From NCBI RefSeq assembly GCF_001038505.1, contig NZ_LDPY01000002.1:248001-312000 (forward strand): a DNA stretch of 64,000 nucleotides. Direction: 5' to 3'. The first letter of the stretch is position 1, and each line of letters opens with the position of its first letter. Positions 36,011 to 44,242 of this stretch are shown here, one piece after another. Below the pieces are notes generated by a model. The model was not told the DNA's origin. It worked only from the letters and a program-made list of their open reading frames with translations, and searched no databases. The position numbers were made by a program, and so were the translations under genes. The stretch comes from Puniceibacterium sp. IMCC21224. GTDB taxonomy: Bacteria; Pseudomonadota; Alphaproteobacteria; Rhodobacterales; Rhodobacteraceae.

Positions 36011-36832
36011 ATGGACAAGGTGACAATCCCGGAGTTGCACCGGATGAAGCGCGACGGCGAAAAGATTTTCGGCGTTGTCGCATGGGATACGCACATGGCC
36101 GCGATTGCCGATCGCGTCGGGGTCGAGATCGTGTCGGTGGGCGATACGGTCGGAAAGAATATGTGGGGCCGTGACACGATGTTTGACATCTCGATGGACG
36201 AGATGATCTGCGTCACCCGCGCCGTGCGTCAGGGTGTCAAGCGGGCTCTGTTGTCAGCCGATTTTCCCTATGGCCCGCTGCAAGAAGGCGTTAACGAGGC
36301 CGTGCGCGCCGCGATCCGTTTCGTGAAAGAGGCCGGCGTCGACCTGATCAAGCTGGACGGCGCAGCGGACTACCCCGAGGCGGTCACCGCGCTGACCCGC
36401 GCGGGCATTCCTGTCTGGGCACAGTTCGGCATGACACCGCAGACGGCGATGGCGATGGGCATACCTTACGAAAATCAGGCGGCGGCGGGGCAGGATGTGG
36501 TGTCCGGCATGGAGGCCAAGATGCTGGCCGATGCAAAGATGCTCGAGGATGCCGGGGCGGTGCTGCTGGATTTCACCAACTCGGGTCCGGTGGTCGGTCC
36601 CAAAGTGGTCTCGGCCTCTGGCGTGCCAGTGATCGGCGGTTTTGGCGGGGGTCCCTGGCTGGACGGGCGCGTGCGCCTGGCGCAGGCGGCGGTCGGCTAC
36701 AACGCCGCCGCGCTCGACAAGGAACCGAAAGGTTATGCCAATGTGGCGCGCGTGATCCACGACGCTTTGGCGGAATGCGCCAGCGACGTCCGCGAAGCCC
36801 GCCAGATCAAGGGTCAACCGGGGAGAAACTGA
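36011..36832 (+). CDS. PanB/PEP-mutase superfamily protein (ketopantoate hydroxymethyltransferase-like)
   Basis: A 273-residue TIM-barrel protein related to PanB (3-methyl-2-oxobutanoate hydroxymethyltransferase). PanB landmarks are changed: GDSLGMV reads GDTVGKNMWG, the VAD-PFGSYQ region reads SADFPYGPLQ, and KLEGG reads KLDGA. These changes, together with a catabolic operon and no panC or panE nearby, argue against pantothenate synthesis. An aldol-type or C-C lyase step on a keto acid is more likely. The ATG follows AAGGAG, and its stop overlaps the hydrolase start (TGATG). Confidence 0.78.
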   Translation: MDKVTIPELHRMKRDGEKIFGVVAWDTHMAAIADRVGVEIVSVGDTVGKNMWGRDTMFDISMDEMICVTRAVRQGVKRALLSADFPYGPLQEGVNEAVRAAIRFVKEAGVDLIKLDGAADYPEAVTALTRAGIPVWAQFGMTPQTAMAMGIPYENQAAAGQDVVSGMEAKMLADAKMLEDAGAVLLDFTNSGPVVGPKVVSASGVPVIGGFGGGPWLDGRVRLAQAAVGYNAAALDKEPKGYANVARVIHDALAECASDVREARQIKGQPGRN

Positions 36833-37683
36833 TGCCAATTGCTGAAATCGACGGGATTGAAACCCGTTACGAGGTCATGGGCGATGGTCCGCCCCTGTTG
36901 ATGTATTCCCCCGGCGGGTTTGACGCGCGGATCGAAAAGTGGAGCGACCTGGGCGTTTACAAGCGTATCCGGCTGCTCGACCACCTGCCACAGCACTTTC
37001 GCTGCATCCTGTTTGACCGCCGCGAGAACGGCCAGTCGGGCGGGCGTGTCGAAGTGGTGACATGGCAACATTTTGTGCGTCAGGGTGCCGGACTACTGGA
37101 TCATCTCGGGGTGGACAAGGCGCATATCATGGGCGGGTGCATGGGATGCTGCCCGGTGTCGGCCTTTGGTGTGGCCCTGCCAGAGCGTACGCTTTCGATG
37201 GTGCATTTCTGGCCGGTTGGTGGCCCTAATTATCGGATCAGCGGCCACCAACGCTTTGCCCGCCACCTCGCCTATGCCGAGGAAAACGGCATGCAGGGCG
37301 TGGTTGATCTGGCCCGCAGCCATGACAAGAACTTTTCCGCTGATCCGCGCTGTGGTCCCTGGGCGCAACCGATCCGCAATTCCGAGGCGTTTGCCAGCGC
37401 TTATGCCGCAATGGATTTGTCGCGATATCTGCTGACAGTCAACGCCATGTATCGCGGGCTGATTGACCGCGATACATCGCCGGGCGCCGAACCAGAACAG
37501 TTGATGCAGCTCGACATTCCGTCGTTGATTGTACCTGGGGCGGATAATTTTCACTCTACCTCCGCTGCCCGCTATATGCAGGAATGTCTGCAAGGATCGG
37601 AGTACTGGGACATCCCGGCTGATGACCTGACCGAACAGAACGCCCCGACGCGACTGATCGACTTTCTCAAATCAGCAGACTGA
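36832..37683 (+). CDS. Alpha/beta hydrolase with Cys in the nucleophile position
   Basis: A 283-residue hydrolase. The nucleophile elbow G-x-S-x-G reads GGCMG, placing Cys at residue 103, as in dienelactone hydrolases. LFDRRENGQSG (60-70) is the usual loop after strand 4. It is coupled to the PanB-like gene by TGATG and ends the iclR operon before a hairpin terminator. It may open a lactone or cleave a C-C or thioester bond of a ring-fission product; the substrate is unknown. Confidence 0.82.
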   Translation: MPIAEIDGIETRYEVMGDGPPLLMYSPGGFDARIEKWSDLGVYKRIRLLDHLPQHFRCILFDRRENGQSGGRVEVVTWQHFVRQGAGLLDHLGVDKAHIMGGCMGCCPVSAFGVALPERTLSMVHFWPVGGPNYRISGHQRFARHLAYAEENGMQGVVDLARSHDKNFSADPRCGPWAQPIRNSEAFASAYAAMDLSRYLLTVNAMYRGLIDRDTSPGAEPEQLMQLDIPSLIVPGADNFHSTSAARYMQECLQGSEYWDIPADDLTEQNAPTRLIDFLKSAD

Positions 37684-37708
37684 TTTGCCTCGCATTTGAT
37701 AGCTGAAC

Positions 37709-37738
37709 CCCCGCCAGAGGTGTAACCCTCTGGCGGGG
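37709..37738. terminator. Bidirectional hairpin terminator
   Basis: A 12-bp perfect stem (CCCCGCCAGAGG, 6-nt loop, CCTCTGGCGGGG) lies in the 65-bp gap between two convergent genes. No long T-run follows on either side, so termination may be weak or assisted. Confidence 0.75.
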
Positions 37739-37748
37739 TGGATGCAGC

Positions 37749-38693
37749 TTAGCCCACCAACTCAAGCACTTCTGGTGCAAACAGGTCTGTCAGCGGTACC
37801 GGCGCAGGGATGATCCCCTGAGCGACGGCATGTGACATCAACCGCTCAAGAATGTCCTGATTTGGAGCGATGCCATAGGGCAGCGGATCGGGCTGTGTTT
37901 CCATCACTGCGCTGTGCACCTTGTCGATGGCTGTCGGATTGGCAATCTGACCCGCCCGCAGCGCCGCGACATAGCGCCGTTTGGATTGCGCAAAACCCTC
38001 AAAAAGCTGGGTCGCCAAACCGGGATTGGCCGCGAGCACATCATTGCGGATCGCGACAAGGTGGTTGATCGGGTAAAATCCACGCTCGCGAAACGCCCGT
38101 AGCCCTGCATCACCGGGATTTTCGATCAGCGGTGCCATGTGGTCGCCCGTCGCCCCAAGGCCGACGCCGGCATCCAGCGTACCCGCCGCAATCTGCGCGG
38201 CCACATCGCCCGTGCCACCCAGATCTTCGACAAATGTCGGGGGAGCATAGCTCGCAACATGTTCAACATCCGAGCGGGCCCATGTCACTGTTTCCGGCTC
38301 TACCCCATGCTCTTCGGCCAGAACTGCGCGGGCCCAGACGCCAGTGGTGACAGTATAGCCCCGCTGCACCCCGACACGTTTGCCAATCACGTTGCGCGGC
38401 GTCGTGATCGACCCGCCAACGCGCCGAACTGCCGCCTTGTGGTGGAAGTCACGCACCAGAAAGACCGGGATCGCGGTCAGTTCGGCCCCGTGCGCGCGGG
38501 CGCAGATATAGGTTGTCAGCGCCAGTTCAGTAACCTCATAGGCCCCTTCGCGCACCATTTTGCGAAACGCGCGCACCAGCGGGTCCACCTCTTCCCACTC
38601 CAGTGCAAAGTCGGGCAACGCGACCTCGCCTGCCTTGATCGCGCGATTGTTGCCTTGCTGGCGCGATATGATGTGTATTCCGGTTTTTGGCAT
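37749..38693 (-). CDS. 4,5-dihydroxyphthalate decarboxylase family protein, copy 2
   Basis: A 314-residue cytoplasmic protein of the same binding-protein-like decarboxylase family as the gene at 35004, but clearly diverged (YEVTELALTTYICARAHG, IPVFLVRDFHHKAAV). It lacks a signal peptide, which argues against a periplasmic receptor. It is second in a short unit with the 97-residue protein at 38703, divergent from the dehydrogenase-cobW-ligK-ligJ operon. It may act on a different aromatic acid or a later intermediate. Confidence 0.8.
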   Translation of the reverse strand: MPKTGIHIISRQQGNNRAIKAGEVALPDFALEWEEVDPLVRAFRKMVREGAYEVTELALTTYICARAHGAELTAIPVFLVRDFHHKAAVRRVGGSITTPRNVIGKRVGVQRGYTVTTGVWARAVLAEEHGVEPETVTWARSDVEHVASYAPPTFVEDLGGTGDVAAQIAAGTLDAGVGLGATGDHMAPLIENPGDAGLRAFRERGFYPINHLVAIRNDVLAANPGLATQLFEGFAQSKRRYVAALRAGQIANPTAIDKVHSAVMETQPDPLPYGIAPNQDILERLMSHAVAQGIIPAPVPLTDLFAPEVLELVG

Positions 38694-38702
38694 CTTTCCT
38701 CC

Positions 38703-38996
38703 TTAACAACAGTCAGGTTCGCCTGTGTCTTTGAGCGTGGTCAAAAGCCATCCCACAGGCAGATCGTTTTCTTCCACCGCACGGGCGGGTTTAAAGACAC
38801 GCAGGCGGTATCGCTCGCCCGCCTGGTCGCGAAACCTTACGACAGTGTCGCGCGGTGGCAGGCCGGGAACGGCGGTCTCTTCTTCGCTCACCAGTACGAG
38901 GCAGTTTCTATCGAGCGAAAACCGCGCCCGCACCCAGACTTCGATACGCTCAAGCGCGGCGGTGTTTTCTACCGGGCCAGCAAGTCTGCGAAACAT
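38703..38996 (-). CDS. Small uncharacterised protein ending in Cys-Cys
   Basis: A 97-residue soluble protein I do not recognise. It is rich in charged residues, has a predicted beta-rich core (EIVWVRAR-like strands near residues 18-30 and RYRLRVFKP near 63-71), and ends DTGEPDCC. The vicinal cysteines could bind a metal or a persulfide. It is the first gene after the operator at 39025-39049 and sits 9 bp before the decarboxylase-family gene. Position and codon pattern support a real gene. Confidence 0.65.
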   Translation of the reverse strand: MFRRLAGPVENTAALERIEVWVRARFSLDRNCLVLVSEEETAVPGLPPRDTVVRFRDQAGERYRLRVFKPARAVEENDLPVGWLLTTLKDTGEPDCC

Positions 38997-39024
38997 TGTC
39001 GGTGTCCTTGGTCAAAATCAATTA

Positions 39025-39049
39025 GTTCCTCTATATGGAACTTGGTTCT
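39025..39049. promoter_or_regulatory. Composite IclR-type operator, site 5
   Basis: In plus orientation: GTTCC, 7 bp (TCTATAT), GGAAC, 3 bp, GTTCT. The 17-bp part is a perfect GTTCC-N7-GGAAC palindrome, the best copy in the window. It lies 29 bp upstream of the 97-residue protein gene and 57 bp upstream of the dehydrogenase gene, so it can serve both divergent units. Confidence 0.8.
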
Positions 39050-39105
39050 TGAATGCAGTCTGACGCTTTGCTACCGATGGGTCAACCGACAAGTGGGAGG
39101 AAACC

Positions 39106-40209
39106 TTGGCAGAATCTGTCCTTGCCGCCGTGCGAACGGCGCCCGAAACAACCGAATTTCGTGAATTCGATATGCCCGACGTGCCCGATGATGGCGCACT
39201 GCTAAAGGTCGAAGTGGCCGGCATTTGCGGCACCGATGTAAAGTTTTATTCCAAGCCGCCGATCACCGATCCGGTGATCATGGGGCATGAAAATATTGGC
39301 TACATCGCCAAGGCTGGCAAAAGCTTTCAAAAGCGGCGCGGGCTGAAAGAAGGTGATCTGGTGTTTGCCGAACATTACGTCGGCTGCATGAATTGCGAAC
39401 ATTGCCACCGGGGCGAATATCGCCTGTGCATGGCAACGGACTGGCGCAAGAACCCCGAGGGCATTCGCTTTGGCTACACCAGTGCCAACCGCGCACCGCA
39501 TCTCTGGGGCGGCTTTGCGCAATATATGTATCTGCCGTGGAATGCGATCCTGCACAAAGTGCCCGATGGCCTGTCACCCGAACTGGCTGGCGTTGTCACC
39601 CCAATGGCGAACGGCATCCAGTGGGCGCTGTTTGACTGCGGTGTCGGCTACAATTCGCGCGTGCTGGTACAGGGTCCGGGGCAGCAGGGGCTAAGTCAGG
39701 TTGTGGCCTGCCGACAGGCCGGTGCCGCACTGATCATCGTGACCGGCACCAACAAGGACGTGAAACGACTGGACGTCGCGCTAAAGTTGGGTGCCGATTA
39801 CGTCATCAACGTCGAGACAGAAGACCCGGTTGAACGTATCCGCGAAATCACCAGCGGCGAAGGCGTCGATGTTGCGCTGGATTGCACGGCGGGTGCTGGT
39901 ACAGCGCCAATCCTGCTTGGGATTGAGGCGCTGAAGCGCAAAGGTGGCAGTCTTCTGGTACAACAGGAGGTGGGCGAATTCCCCAACTTCCCGCTTGCCA
40001 AGTTGTGCAACAAATATGCCACTGTCAAATGCGCCCGCGGCCACAACTACGAATCTTGCGAACTGGCGCTGCAACAGCTTAACTCTGATCGGTTCGATCT
40101 GGATTTGATCACCACGCACCGCTTTGGGTTGAAGGACACCCATGACGCGATCAAAGCGGTTGGCGGGTCCGGGGATGTGATCCACGTCTCGATGATGCCC
40201 TGGCAGTAG
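39106..40209 (+). CDS. Zinc-dependent medium-chain dehydrogenase
   Basis: A 367-residue alcohol dehydrogenase-type enzyme. Catalytic zinc ligands C41 and H61 (with E62) and the structural zinc cysteines C94, C97, C100 and C108 are all present. The Rossmann region contains VQGPGQQGLSQ. The start is TTG, supported by a GGGAGG site 5 bp upstream and by the absence of a nearby ATG. It is first in an operon with cobW-like, ligK and ligJ, so it probably oxidises an alcohol or dihydrodiol intermediate upstream of LigJ. Substrate unknown. Confidence 0.87.
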   Translation: MAESVLAAVRTAPETTEFREFDMPDVPDDGALLKVEVAGICGTDVKFYSKPPITDPVIMGHENIGYIAKAGKSFQKRRGLKEGDLVFAEHYVGCMNCEHCHRGEYRLCMATDWRKNPEGIRFGYTSANRAPHLWGGFAQYMYLPWNAILHKVPDGLSPELAGVVTPMANGIQWALFDCGVGYNSRVLVQGPGQQGLSQVVACRQAGAALIIVTGTNKDVKRLDVALKLGADYVINVETEDPVERIREITSGEGVDVALDCTAGAGTAPILLGIEALKRKGGSLLVQQEVGEFPNFPLAKLCNKYATVKCARGHNYESCELALQQLNSDRFDLDLITTHRFGLKDTHDAIKAVGGSGDVIHVSMMPWQ

Positions 40210-40210
40210 A

Positions 40211-41185
40211 GTGATGAACCCGCGCATCCCTGTAACGGTCGTGACCGGATACCTGGGCGCGGGAAAAACGACGCTGGTGAACCACCTGCTCAAGCAGGAA
40301 GGCATCGGACGGGTCGCGGTGATCGTCAACGAATTTGGCGACATCGGGTTGGATGGCACCCTAATCCAAAGCGGCGACGAAGAGCTGTACGAGCTTAGTT
40401 CGGGCTGCATCTGTTGCGTCGTCCGCGTCGACCTGATCCGCACCCTGCGCGCCATCACCGAAGCCACGCCAAAGCCCGACCGGATCGTGATCGAAACCAC
40501 GGGCCTCGCCAACCCGTCACCCGTGATCCAGACGTTTTACGGCGACCAGCTGCTTGCGGCGCGCTGCCGTCTTGATGCGGTAGTGACCGTGGCTGACGCG
40601 CTGCATGTCGCCGCGCAGATGAGCGACAGCGACGACGCGGTGGATCAACTGGCCTTGGCCAGTGTGATCCTGCTGAACAAAGCGCGCGATGCTAAGGCGC
40701 TGGAGGATGTCGAGGCGAAAATTCGCGCGGTGAACCCGTTTGCCCCGATCCACCGCATCGACAGGGGTCGGGCCGATCCCGGCCTTGTGCTGGATACCGG
40801 CGGGTTTGACCTTGACCGTGTGTCGGATCTGGGCCCGCCAGAGACAAACGACGACCATCACCACGATCATGGCCCCAGCGGAATCACCAGTGTCACCGTC
40901 AGTACCGACGCGCCGCTTGACGCTGATGCGCTCGAATTCTGGTTGGCCGGGTATCTCGGAGTTCATGGTCCATCCATTCTGCGCACCAAGGGGATCATCT
41001 GGGCCGCAGGAGCACAGCGCAAATTGGTGATTCAGGCGGTTCACATGCTGCTCGAAGGGGATTTCACAACCCCTTGGGACACAGATGGTCCACATCAGTC
41101 CCATATGGTTTTCATCGGGCGCAATCTCAATCAAACTGAGCTGCGCGATGGGGTGTTGTCCTGTCGCGCCACGATATCCGCCTAA
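40211..41185 (+). CDS. CobW/COG0523-family GTPase
   Basis: A 324-residue P-loop GTPase of the metal-chaperone family. Walker A is GYLGAGKTT (13-21), the metal-binding C-x-C-C motif is CICC near residue 66, and a His cluster (DDHHHDHG) lies near 215. The G4 position reads NKAR rather than NKxD, so guanine specificity may be altered. The annotated start is GTG immediately followed by ATG at 40214; either is possible. Members deliver Zn, Co or Fe to target enzymes. It lies between a zinc dehydrogenase and LigK/LigJ, which also need divalent metals. Confidence 0.85.
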   Translation: MMNPRIPVTVVTGYLGAGKTTLVNHLLKQEGIGRVAVIVNEFGDIGLDGTLIQSGDEELYELSSGCICCVVRVDLIRTLRAITEATPKPDRIVIETTGLANPSPVIQTFYGDQLLAARCRLDAVVTVADALHVAAQMSDSDDAVDQLALASVILLNKARDAKALEDVEAKIRAVNPFAPIHRIDRGRADPGLVLDTGGFDLDRVSDLGPPETNDDHHHDHGPSGITSVTVSTDAPLDADALEFWLAGYLGVHGPSILRTKGIIWAAGAQRKLVIQAVHMLLEGDFTTPWDTDGPHQSHMVFIGRNLNQTELRDGVLSCRATISA

Positions 41186-41198
41186 AGGGAGCCCCCAA

Positions 41199-41894
41199 AT
41201 GCCTGTTGTTCTGACCAATATCAAACGCGCCGATCCCGAGGCCACGGCCCAGCTTGGGAAATACGGTGTGGCGACTGTCCACGAAGCAATGGGACGCGTC
41301 GGCTTGATGCATCAGCGGCTAAAGCCGATCTACAAAGGCCCGGTGATCAGCGGCACCGCCGTGACCTGCACTTTGCCGCCCGGGGACAACTGGATGATCC
41401 ATGTCGCCATTGAGCAGTGCCAGCCCGGCGACATTCTGGTCGCGGCGCCGATTGCCGAGGCGCATTCCGGCTATTTCGGTGATCTGCTTGGCACGCTGTG
41501 CAAGGCGCGCGGACTCAGGGGGCTGATCATCGACGCCGGTTGCCGGGATATTGACGATCTTGCCGAAATCGGGTTTCCGGTCTGGTCCCGCTCCGTCTGC
41601 GCCCATGGCACGGTCAAGGAAACGCTGGGCGACGTGAACCTACCGGTAAGCTGTGGCGACACTCTGGTGAACCCCGGCGATGTGATCGTCGCCGATAGCG
41701 ACGGGGTTGTCGTGGTGCCCAGACGCAAAGCCGCCGAAGTGGCGGCAGCCGCGCAGGCCCGTGAGGAAAAAGAGGCGCGCATTCGCGTCCGTTATCAGCA
41801 AAAAGAACTGGGCCTCGACATGAATAATATGCGCCCGACGTTGGAACAAAAAGGTTTGACGTATATGGATCAGGCAGATTTTGAGGGAGAGTAA
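41199..41894 (+). CDS. ligK: 4-carboxy-4-hydroxy-2-oxoadipate aldolase/oxaloacetate decarboxylase (LigK/GalC type)
   Basis: A 231-residue RraA-fold aldolase. It should split 4-carboxy-4-hydroxy-2-oxoadipate to pyruvate and oxaloacetate, the last step of protocatechuate/gallate 4,5-cleavage. The conserved DAGCRD motif (Arg-Asp of the active site) and the loop GDLLGTLCKARG are present. The length and C-terminal tail (EQKGLTYMDQ) match LigK. It is 3 bp upstream of ligJ, whose product makes its substrate, which fixes the assignment. The start follows AAAGGGA. Confidence 0.9.
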   Translation: MPVVLTNIKRADPEATAQLGKYGVATVHEAMGRVGLMHQRLKPIYKGPVISGTAVTCTLPPGDNWMIHVAIEQCQPGDILVAAPIAEAHSGYFGDLLGTLCKARGLRGLIIDAGCRDIDDLAEIGFPVWSRSVCAHGTVKETLGDVNLPVSCGDTLVNPGDVIVADSDGVVVVPRRKAAEVAAAAQAREEKEARIRVRYQQKELGLDMNNMRPTLEQKGLTYMDQADFEGE

Positions 41895-41897
41895 GAT

Positions 41898-42923
41898 ATG
41901 ATCATCGACTGCCACGGCCATTATACCACCGAACCTGCGGCCTTTATGGGGTTCCGCAAAGCGCAGATCGCACATTTTGACGATCCGACCGGCACCGCTG
42001 CGCCCGTTTTGGGTGCGATTTCCGATGACGAAATTCGCGAATCGATTGTCAACAACCAGTTGAAGGCCCTCAAAGATCGCGGCGCCGATATGACGATCTT
42101 TTCGCCGCGCGCCTCGGGTATGGGACATCACATCGGCGACGAGGCCGTGTCGCTGGAATGGACGCGACTGTGCAACGACATGATCCACCGTGTCACGCAA
42201 CTGTTCCCCGAAAACTTTATCGGGGTCTGCCAACTGCCGCAATCACCCGATGCGCCGATCGAAAATTCAATTGCCGAGCTTGAGCGTTGCGTGAACGATT
42301 TGGGCGTTGTCGGTTGCAACCTCAACCCTGATCCGTCGGGCGGCATGTGGACGGGGCGCCCGCTGACTGACAAAACTTGGTATCCGTTCTTTGAAAAAAT
42401 GGTCGAACTGGATGTCCCGGCAATGATCCACGTCTCGGGATCATGTAACCAGAATTTCCATGCCACCGGCGCGCACTATATGAACGCCGACACCACCGCG
42501 TTCATGCAATTGTTGCAGGGGGATCTGTTTACTGATTTTCCTGAACTGCGGCTGATCATTCCGCATGGTGGCGGTGCGGTGCCTTATCATTGGGGCCGGT
42601 ATCGCGGTCTTGCCGACATGCTGGGCAAACCGCATCTGCGCGAACATGTGATGAAGAACGTCTATTTCGATACCTGCGTCTATCACCAGCCCGGCATCGA
42701 CTGCCTGTTCAAAGTGATCGACGTGGACAACATCCTGTTCGCCTCTGAAATGTTCGGCGCTGTCAAAGGTGTCGATCCCGAGACCGGACATAACTTTGAC
42801 GACACCAAACGCTATGTGGATGCGCTGGACATCCCCGCTGCGGACAAGGCGAAGGTTTTCGAGGGCAATGCACGGCGGGTTTACCCACGCCTAGACACAG
42901 CGCTGAAGGCGCGCGGCCTTTAA
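41898..42923 (+). CDS. ligJ: 4-oxalomesaconate hydratase LigJ
   Basis: A 341-residue amidohydrolase-superfamily enzyme. It hydrates 4-oxalomesaconate to 4-carboxy-4-hydroxy-2-oxoadipate. The metal-binding H6 and H8 (DCHGHYT) open the protein. Blocks such as KERGADMTIFSPRAS-like (DRGADMTIFSPRAS), GCNLNPDPSGG and PHGGGAVPYHWGR match LigJ of the SYK-6 pathway closely over the whole length. It ends the dehydrogenase-cobW-ligK-ligJ operon. Together with ligK it shows that the pathway drains through the 4,5-cleavage route. Confidence 0.93.
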   Translation: MIIDCHGHYTTEPAAFMGFRKAQIAHFDDPTGTAAPVLGAISDDEIRESIVNNQLKALKDRGADMTIFSPRASGMGHHIGDEAVSLEWTRLCNDMIHRVTQLFPENFIGVCQLPQSPDAPIENSIAELERCVNDLGVVGCNLNPDPSGGMWTGRPLTDKTWYPFFEKMVELDVPAMIHVSGSCNQNFHATGAHYMNADTTAFMQLLQGDLFTDFPELRLIIPHGGGAVPYHWGRYRGLADMLGKPHLREHVMKNVYFDTCVYHQPGIDCLFKVIDVDNILFASEMFGAVKGVDPETGHNFDDTKRYVDALDIPAADKAKVFEGNARRVYPRLDTALKARGL

Positions 42924-42930
42924 AGGCAAT

Positions 42931-42964
42931 TTGTGGACCGGCGTTCCAGACTGCCGGTCCACAA
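42931..42964 (+). terminator. Hairpin after ligJ
   Basis: A 12-bp perfect stem (TTGTGGACCGGC, 10-nt loop, GCCGGTCCACAA) starts 7 bp after the ligJ stop. There is no T-run, so it is either a factor-assisted terminator or a 3' stabiliser. Confidence 0.65.
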
Positions 42965-43063
42965 GCTCTGCGCCTGCGGAATACCCGTCATGGCGGAGAC
43001 TATGTAAGCTTGATTTATTGGTGTTTTTGCTTATGTTGCGGTGCAGCATAAAGGACAACAATT

Positions 43064-43285
43064 ATGACCACTCTTACAGCAAACCCAACCCCGTCTCTGG
43101 CACAGATCCTCGCTTCGATTGCGCCCCAAAAGCGCGGCTTTGATCTGTTCGGTTTTGGCCTCGGGTATCGTGCGTACCAGACGTATACCCATCTCTCGGC
43201 GATGTCGGATTCGCAGTTGAACTCCCTGGGCCTCAAGCGGGCAGAGCTGGCCGGTGTGGCGATGGATTCAGTGAGCAATCGCTAA
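43064..43285 (+). CDS. DUF1127-containing small protein
   Basis: A 73-residue protein with the C-terminal DUF1127 pattern (YQTYTHLSAMSDSQLNSLGLKRAELAGVA). DUF1127 proteins are common in alphaproteobacteria; some Arg-rich members affect RNA turnover and phosphate or carbon metabolism. This one is not Arg-rich. It is preceded by an AT-rich promoter-like stretch (43010-43050) and an AAAGGAC site, stands alone, and faces the convergent LysR gene 3 bp away. It has no composite operator, so it is probably outside the regulon. Confidence 0.8.
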   Translation: MTTLTANPTPSLAQILASIAPQKRGFDLFGFGLGYRAYQTYTHLSAMSDSQLNSLGLKRAELAGVAMDSVSNR

Positions 43286-43288
43286 TCC

Positions 43289-44212
43289 TTAGGCCAGCTT
43301 GCGCGTAATCGGACCCTCGGCCGAGCAAAGTCTGTCGGCGATCGCATCAATGAAGGCGTCAAAATCGGGGCCGATCCCGGTCAGCGCCCGGTCTTGTGGC
43401 GCCACAAAAGCGAGCGTTCGCACAACGGCGGGCGAAATGATCCGACGGGCAACAAATTCGCCCTTCGTAATCTCGCCTTCAGCCGCGCCCCAGGGCATGA
43501 CAGCTGCCGCTGCCCCTTTTGATACCAGGTTTTTGACCGCACGGATCGATTGCACTTCGTAGGCGACATTCAGCGTCATTCCCAGACGCTCGCAGATCGC
43601 GCCCAGCGTACGCGTCACAACATCCTGAGTGCCAGTCAGCGCCAGCTCGTGTGAGATCACTTCGCGGAAAGTGATCGGCCCCTCTTCACCGCCTTCGGTC
43701 TTGGCCGCAAAAAAGAACAGGTCTTCCTCGAGCAACGCACGTCGGCTGAAACGGCTGTCGATATCCAGTGCAAATGTCAGGGCGCAGTTCAATTCACCCT
43801 GTTGCAACTGCCGCATCAGCACAAAACTGAAATCTTCGATCAGATGAAGATTGGTGCCGGGCAGCATATCGCCAAGCTGGGTGACGATTTCATCCCCCAC
43901 CAGCCGGACGATGCTGGGTGTGACCCCCAGGCGCACAGTTGAATTTCGCCCGGCGGCCATTGTTCGCACCGCGCGTTTGGCTTCATCAACCTTGGCAAGG
44001 ATTTCTTCGGCGTGGAGCCTTAGCAATTCCCCGCTGGGCGTCGCACGAACACCGCGCGAATGACGCTCCAGCAACGCCACGCCCAACTCTTCCTCAAGGT
44101 TGCGGATCTGAATGCCCAAGGCGGTCTGAGCCACGTGCAGCTCTTTGGCGGCGCCGGACATATTGCCGGTTTCCAATGCCTTGCGAAAGTAAATGAGCTG
44201 CTTAAAGTTGAT
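43289..44212 (-). CDS. LysR-family regulator with no standard start codon at the expected position
   Basis: A LysR-type regulator of about 307 residues if it starts where the family alignment demands. The reading frame from 44212 gives INFKQLIYFRKALETGN followed by MSGAAKELHVAQTALG, a complete winged helix-turn-helix, but the first codon is ATC. A GAGGG site lies 7 bp before it. The nearest usable codon is TTG at 44176, which would remove the first helix. The upstream frame is closed by a TGA that is also the stop of the EamA gene (44243). Non-canonical initiation, coupling to the upstream gene or an ATG-to-ATC mutation are the options. Effector unknown. Confidence 0.78.
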   Translation of the reverse strand: MNFKQLIYFRKALETGNMSGAAKELHVAQTALGIQIRNLEEELGVALLERHSRGVRATPSGELLRLHAEEILAKVDEAKRAVRTMAAGRNSTVRLGVTPSIVRLVGDEIVTQLGDMLPGTNLHLIEDFSFVLMRQLQQGELNCALTFALDIDSRFSRRALLEEDLFFFAAKTEGGEEGPITFREVISHELALTGTQDVVTRTLGAICERLGMTLNVAYEVQSIRAVKNLVSKGAAAAVMPWGAAEGEITKGEFVARRIISPAVVRTLAFVAPQDRALTGIGPDFDAFIDAIADRLCSAEGPITRKLA

Positions 44213-44242
44213 GGCACGACCCTCGGCTATAAATACTTGCGC

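Noticed and set aside
42931..42964. The hairpin after ligJ as an operator copy (it contains GGACC and GTTCC)
   Set aside because: The spacing of the half-sites does not match 5-3-5-7-5, and the element is better explained as a 12-bp stem at the end of an operon.
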